Assembly (NCBI GenBank): GCA_938024025.1
Contig: CALJBY010000150.1
Span: forward strand, 1 to 7,807
DNA: 7,807 bases
Source: an uncultured bacterium
GTDB taxonomy: Bacteria > Desulfobacterota > WTBG01
Reading direction: 5' to 3'
Part shown: positions 5,295 to 7,807 of the stretch, in pieces
Layout: each line of letters starts with the position of its first letter
Position numbering within the stretch: position 1 is the stretch's first letter
Notes under the pieces: model-generated
Told to the model about the DNA's origin: nothing
What the model saw: only the letters and a program-made list of their open reading frames with translations
Database searches by the model: none
Program-made: the position numbers and the translations under genes

Positions 5295-5858
5295 TTATTG
5301 AATAACGAATTCTGCTCTTCTGTTCTGAGCCCACGCTGATTCATTATGGCCTGTGTTAGCTGGTCGCTCTTCACCAAAACTGATGGTTGACAGTTGCGCT
5401 TTGTTTACCCCTAAGACACTCAAGTATCTCTTGGTACTGGTGGCTCGTCTCTCACCCAGGGCAATATTATATTCACCGGTACCACGCTCATCACAGTGCC
5501 CCTCAATGATAACCTCTCTCTGGGGATTATTGATCAGCCAGGCTGCATTCTGAGCCAGTACTGCTTTAGCCTCTTGGCTGAGAGAAAAATCATCAAAATC
5601 AAAATAAACATTTGCAAGGTTCATACCCTCCTGTGCAGATAATTCAGCAACCTTCCTTCGTGCCGCCTCCAGTTCTTCCTCAGTTATCCCTTCTTCATCC
5701 AACCTTTTCATTGCCTCTTCCCGCATCTCTTCCTGTGTAGCAAAATCATCGAGTTCGTCGTCTTTAACAACCCCGCGGCGACATGCACTGAACGACAGCA
5801 AAGAGAACACAAACACCACAATACTTAAAACCCATAGACTCTTTCGTACCCGTACCAT
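5295..5858 (-). CDS. pal: Peptidoglycan-associated lipoprotein Pal
   Basis: Pal is the outer-membrane lipoprotein that binds diaminopimelate-containing peptidoglycan and TolB. In the 187 residues, a basic start and hydrophobic segment lead to FSAC, with C26 the predicted lipidation site; an Arg rather than Asp follows, which fits outer-membrane sorting by the E. coli Lol rule. An acidic, helical linker (about 33-75) precedes the OmpA-like domain (82-187). Its peptidoglycan-binding loop GHCDERGTGEYN (120-131) and NIALGERRA (131-139) closely match E. coli Pal, with D123 and R138/R139 as expected ligands of the diaminopimelate moiety; C122 replaces the Ala of E. coli. The ATG at 5858 follows AAAGGAGG (complement of 5863-5870). 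tolB lies 50 bases upstream and cpoB 74 bases downstream. Confidence 0.97.
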   Translation of the reverse strand: MVRVRKSLWVLSIVVFVFSLLSFSACRRGVVKDDELDDFATQEEMREEAMKRLDEEGITEEELEAARRKVAELSAQEGMNLANVYFDFDDFSLSQEAKAVLAQNAAWLINNPQREVIIEGHCDERGTGEYNIALGERRATSTKRYLSVLGVNKAQLSTISFGEERPANTGHNESAWAQNRRAEFVIQ

Positions 5859-5908
5859 AAAACCTCCTTTCGAAAACGCATACTCCTGGTTTCCTGTTAC
5901 CTGCTTGC

Positions 5909-7225
5909 TTATCGATACTCAAGAAAAGGTGACCAGCAGGGATTGGTATCATTGCCCATTCCCGTAGTTACCATTTTTTGATCTGAACCATCTGCCAGCA
6001 TAATGCACACTTTCTTGCGGCCACTCCTGTTTGAGGAAAAAACAATGTGCCGACCATTTGGTGACCAGCTTGGATCTTCACTGCTCTCTGAAGTGGGTGT
6101 TACCTGTCTGAGACCACTCCCATCCGGATTAATCGTATAGATAGCAAAGGAACCATCCCGCATTCCCGCAAAGGCAATCTTGTCTCCCTTGGGAGACCAA
6201 GCCGGTGAGGTATTATAGCTTCCCTCATAGGTTAAACGTTTAATCTTTTTGGACGTAACCTCCATGGTATAAATCTGCGGGGAACCTGAACGGTTCGAAA
6301 CAAAAGCAATTTCCCTGCCATCAGGTGACCAGCATGGCGAAACATCATTTGCCCAATCACTGGTGAGCCTTTTGATCTTTTCACCTTTAAGATTGATAAT
6401 ATAGATATCAGAATTACCACTATCCTGGCTTAAGGTCAATACTATTTTTTTGTCATCAGGCGACCATGCAGGCGCAATATTAAGACCGCTGTAGTGGGAA
6501 ATCCGTGTCTCACGACCATAAAACAGCTCTCTCATGAAAACATCCGGATTCCCCTTCTTATAAGAGGTAAAGATGATCTTTTTCCCATCAGGTGACCACG
6601 CCGGCGAAAGGGTAATCGATCGGTGGTTGGTAACCTGTGTCAGGTTGTGACCGTCATAGTCCATCAGGTAAATCTCCTTCTTCCCTGAACGGTCAGAAAC
6701 AAAGGCAATCTTTGTCAAAAAGATACCCTTCTGTCCGGTGAGACGATACATCACTTCGTCCGAAAACTTATGGGAAATCAGGCGAAGATCATCTGCGTTT
6801 CCAAAATATCGTTTTCCCGCAATGAAACTTCCCTTGATCACATCAAACAGTCGTGTCTCAATCCTGATGCCTTTTTCCTCCTGGAAAAATCCCCCCCGGA
6901 TCAACGCTTCGGCACCTAATAAGGACCAGTCGTTCCAGTTGATCCGGTCACTTGTTATGCCCGAGTCAACAGGGTTCTCTAAAAAGGTAGCAGGATCAAT
7001 CAATCGAAAAAGGCCGCTCACTTCCAGGTCCTGAGAGATCACTGTGGCAAGGGAAGTCGAAATCCGGTCTTTATCAGGAAGCGTGTTCATGTTTTGAAAT
7101 CGTGGAACAGCAATAGGAAACTTGCTTGTTGCGGGGGCATCAATGTAAATATAGACCTTTGCCAGACCACTGCCGACAAGCCCGAGCATAAACAGGCACA
7201 TACCCATGCAAACTTTCTTTTTCAT
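5909..7225 (-). CDS. tolB: Tol-Pal system beta-propeller protein TolB
   Basis: TolB is the periplasmic protein that shuttles between Pal and TolA. The 438-residue length matches the family. Residues 1-22 form a signal peptide (KKK start, hydrophobic core, probable cleavage after GLA22). The mature N-terminus KVYIYIDAPATSK corresponds to the strand that contacts TolA, followed by the alpha/beta domain to about 160. Six PD40 propeller blades follow, each marked by a WSP motif with W at 210, 254, 299, 343, 387 and 431, spaced 44 to 45 residues; five read P-x-WSP-(D/K/N)-(G/D). The last blade ends just after the sixth WSP, as is usual when the ring is closed by an N-terminal strand. The ATG at 7225 has AGAGG shortly upstream. 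It starts 12 bases after the tolA stop, so the two are tightly co-transcribed. Confidence 0.97.
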   Translation of the reverse strand: MKKKVCMGMCLFMLGLVGSGLAKVYIYIDAPATSKFPIAVPRFQNMNTLPDKDRISTSLATVISQDLEVSGLFRLIDPATFLENPVDSGITSDRINWNDWSLLGAEALIRGGFFQEEKGIRIETRLFDVIKGSFIAGKRYFGNADDLRLISHKFSDEVMYRLTGQKGIFLTKIAFVSDRSGKKEIYLMDYDGHNLTQVTNHRSITLSPAWSPDGKKIIFTSYKKGNPDVFMRELFYGRETRISHYSGLNIAPAWSPDDKKIVLTLSQDSGNSDIYIINLKGEKIKRLTSDWANDVSPCWSPDGREIAFVSNRSGSPQIYTMEVTSKKIKRLTYEGSYNTSPAWSPKGDKIAFAGMRDGSFAIYTINPDGSGLRQVTPTSESSEDPSWSPNGRHIVFSSNRSGRKKVCIMLADGSDQKMVTTGMGNDTNPCWSPFLEYR

Positions 7226-7237
7226 GTATACCTCTAC

Positions 7238-7807
7238 TTATAACAATTCCCCTGCAGGAAAAATAATACCCGTTTCAAAGAAGGGTTCTCTAATATTATA
7301 TTCAGAAAAAGGCGGCAGGGGGCTGCTTTTTTTAATCGATCTAAAGGCTGATTCATCCAGGTACACATTACCCGATTTTTTTTCAAATGAAATATCCGTA
7401 ATGTGTCCATCCGACTTGATGGTAATACTGAGGACAACCTCCATTGCACTCATATCTTCAATAACTCCCCGTGGAAGAGCAAGATTCCAATTGCCCTTGA
7501 TCTTCTCCTCAATGGCCTGGTAGTAAAGCCTGTAATTCAAGGGAAGAGCGGCAAGCTTCCCCTGACCTGATGGTATGCCTCCTGAACCTGTTGCTGCGGA
7601 GCCATCCCCAGCTCCATCTCCTTCGCCACTCTCCCCATCAGCAATCTTTTCACGGATTCGTTTTATCTCCTCCTGTCTGCGCTGCTCATCAACTTTCTTT
7701 TTGATTTTATTGAGGGCAAGGGAAAATGCTCCGTCAGAGTCAACCTGCTGAGATTTCTTTGCAGCACTTTTGACTGCAGTGCCTTTCTTTACCGTATCCT
7801 TTGCCGA
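7238..7807 (-). CDS. tolA: TolA / TonB-like envelope protein, C-terminal part (cut by window edge)
   Basis: The frame stays open from the stop at 7238 to the right edge, giving 189 residues without a true start, so the N-terminus and its membrane anchor lie outside. The visible part begins with a Lys/Glu/Arg-rich region (first 57 or so residues, with KKVDEQRRQEEIKRIREK) typical of the long periplasmic helix, then a Gly/Ser/Asp linker (about 58-84), then a TonB/TolA C-terminal domain (about 90-189). The latter has YYQAIEEKIKGNW, a central SITIKSDGHI strand and SPLPPF near the end, all hallmarks of energy-transducing TonB-family C-domains. TolA would transmit TolQR-generated force to TolB/Pal. 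Position directly before tolB makes TolA much more likely than TonB. A TTG at 7540 is internal and not the start. Confidence 0.93.
   Translation of the reverse strand, partial: SAKDTVKKGTAVKSAAKKSQQVDSDGAFSLALNKIKKKVDEQRRQEEIKRIREKIADGESGEGDGAGDGSAATGSGGIPSGQGKLAALPLNYRLYYQAIEEKIKGNWNLALPRGVIEDMSAMEVVLSITIKSDGHITDISFEKKSGNVYLDESAFRSIKKSSPLPPFSEYNIREPFFETGIIFPAGELL

Noticed and set aside
1..7807. CRISPR array, transposase, phage or toxin-antitoxin genes
   Set aside because: No regularly spaced repeats and no protein with such motifs on either strand.

Overview
This 7.8 kb window comes from a diderm (Gram-negative-type) bacterium. It carries two convergent gene blocks separated by a strong hairpin, preceded by about 650 bases without a convincing gene. 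The cell-envelope genes (tolA, tolB, pal, cpoB) require an outer membrane. The dapB-dapL pairing, the lipoprotein form of CpoB and the general flavour of the proteins suggest a deltaproteobacterial (Desulfobacterota-type) lineage. That placement is inference from remembered gene orders and was not tested.

Layout: (1) Bases 1-650 hold no supported gene but are dense in inverted repeats: overlapping hairpins at 23-77, a GNRA-capped hairpin at 80-93, two long imperfect palindromes near 181-234 and 320-374 that share a decamer, and a small hairpin at 409-426. A perfect 14-base palindrome lies just upstream of dapB. (2) The plus-strand block runs dapB (707-1510), dapL (1540-2709), folK (2738-3238), a small membrane-anchored protein with a Cys-type metal-binding motif (3235-3513) and a transaldolase (3557-4213). 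Gaps are 28-43 bases, with one 4-base overlap, so this looks like one transcription unit. (3) An 18-bp perfect hairpin at 4289-4327 lies between the converging blocks and probably terminates both. (4) The minus-strand block reads, in transcription order, tolA (partial, running off the right edge), tolB, pal, cpoB.

How the genes work together: DapB makes tetrahydrodipicolinate and DapL converts it in one step to LL-diaminopimelate, bypassing the succinylase or acetylase branch; the product feeds peptidoglycan and lysine. FolK acts in folate synthesis and the transaldolase in the non-oxidative pentose phosphate pathway. TolA, TolB, Pal and CpoB are the periplasmic and outer-membrane half of the Tol-Pal system, which ties the outer membrane to diaminopimelate-containing peptidoglycan during division; tolQ and tolR are expected beyond the right edge.

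Most of the window is ordinary core metabolism and envelope biology. I see no defence system, CRISPR array, transposase or clear undescribed multi-gene system. The part least explained is the structured non-coding stretch at the left, especially 23-121.
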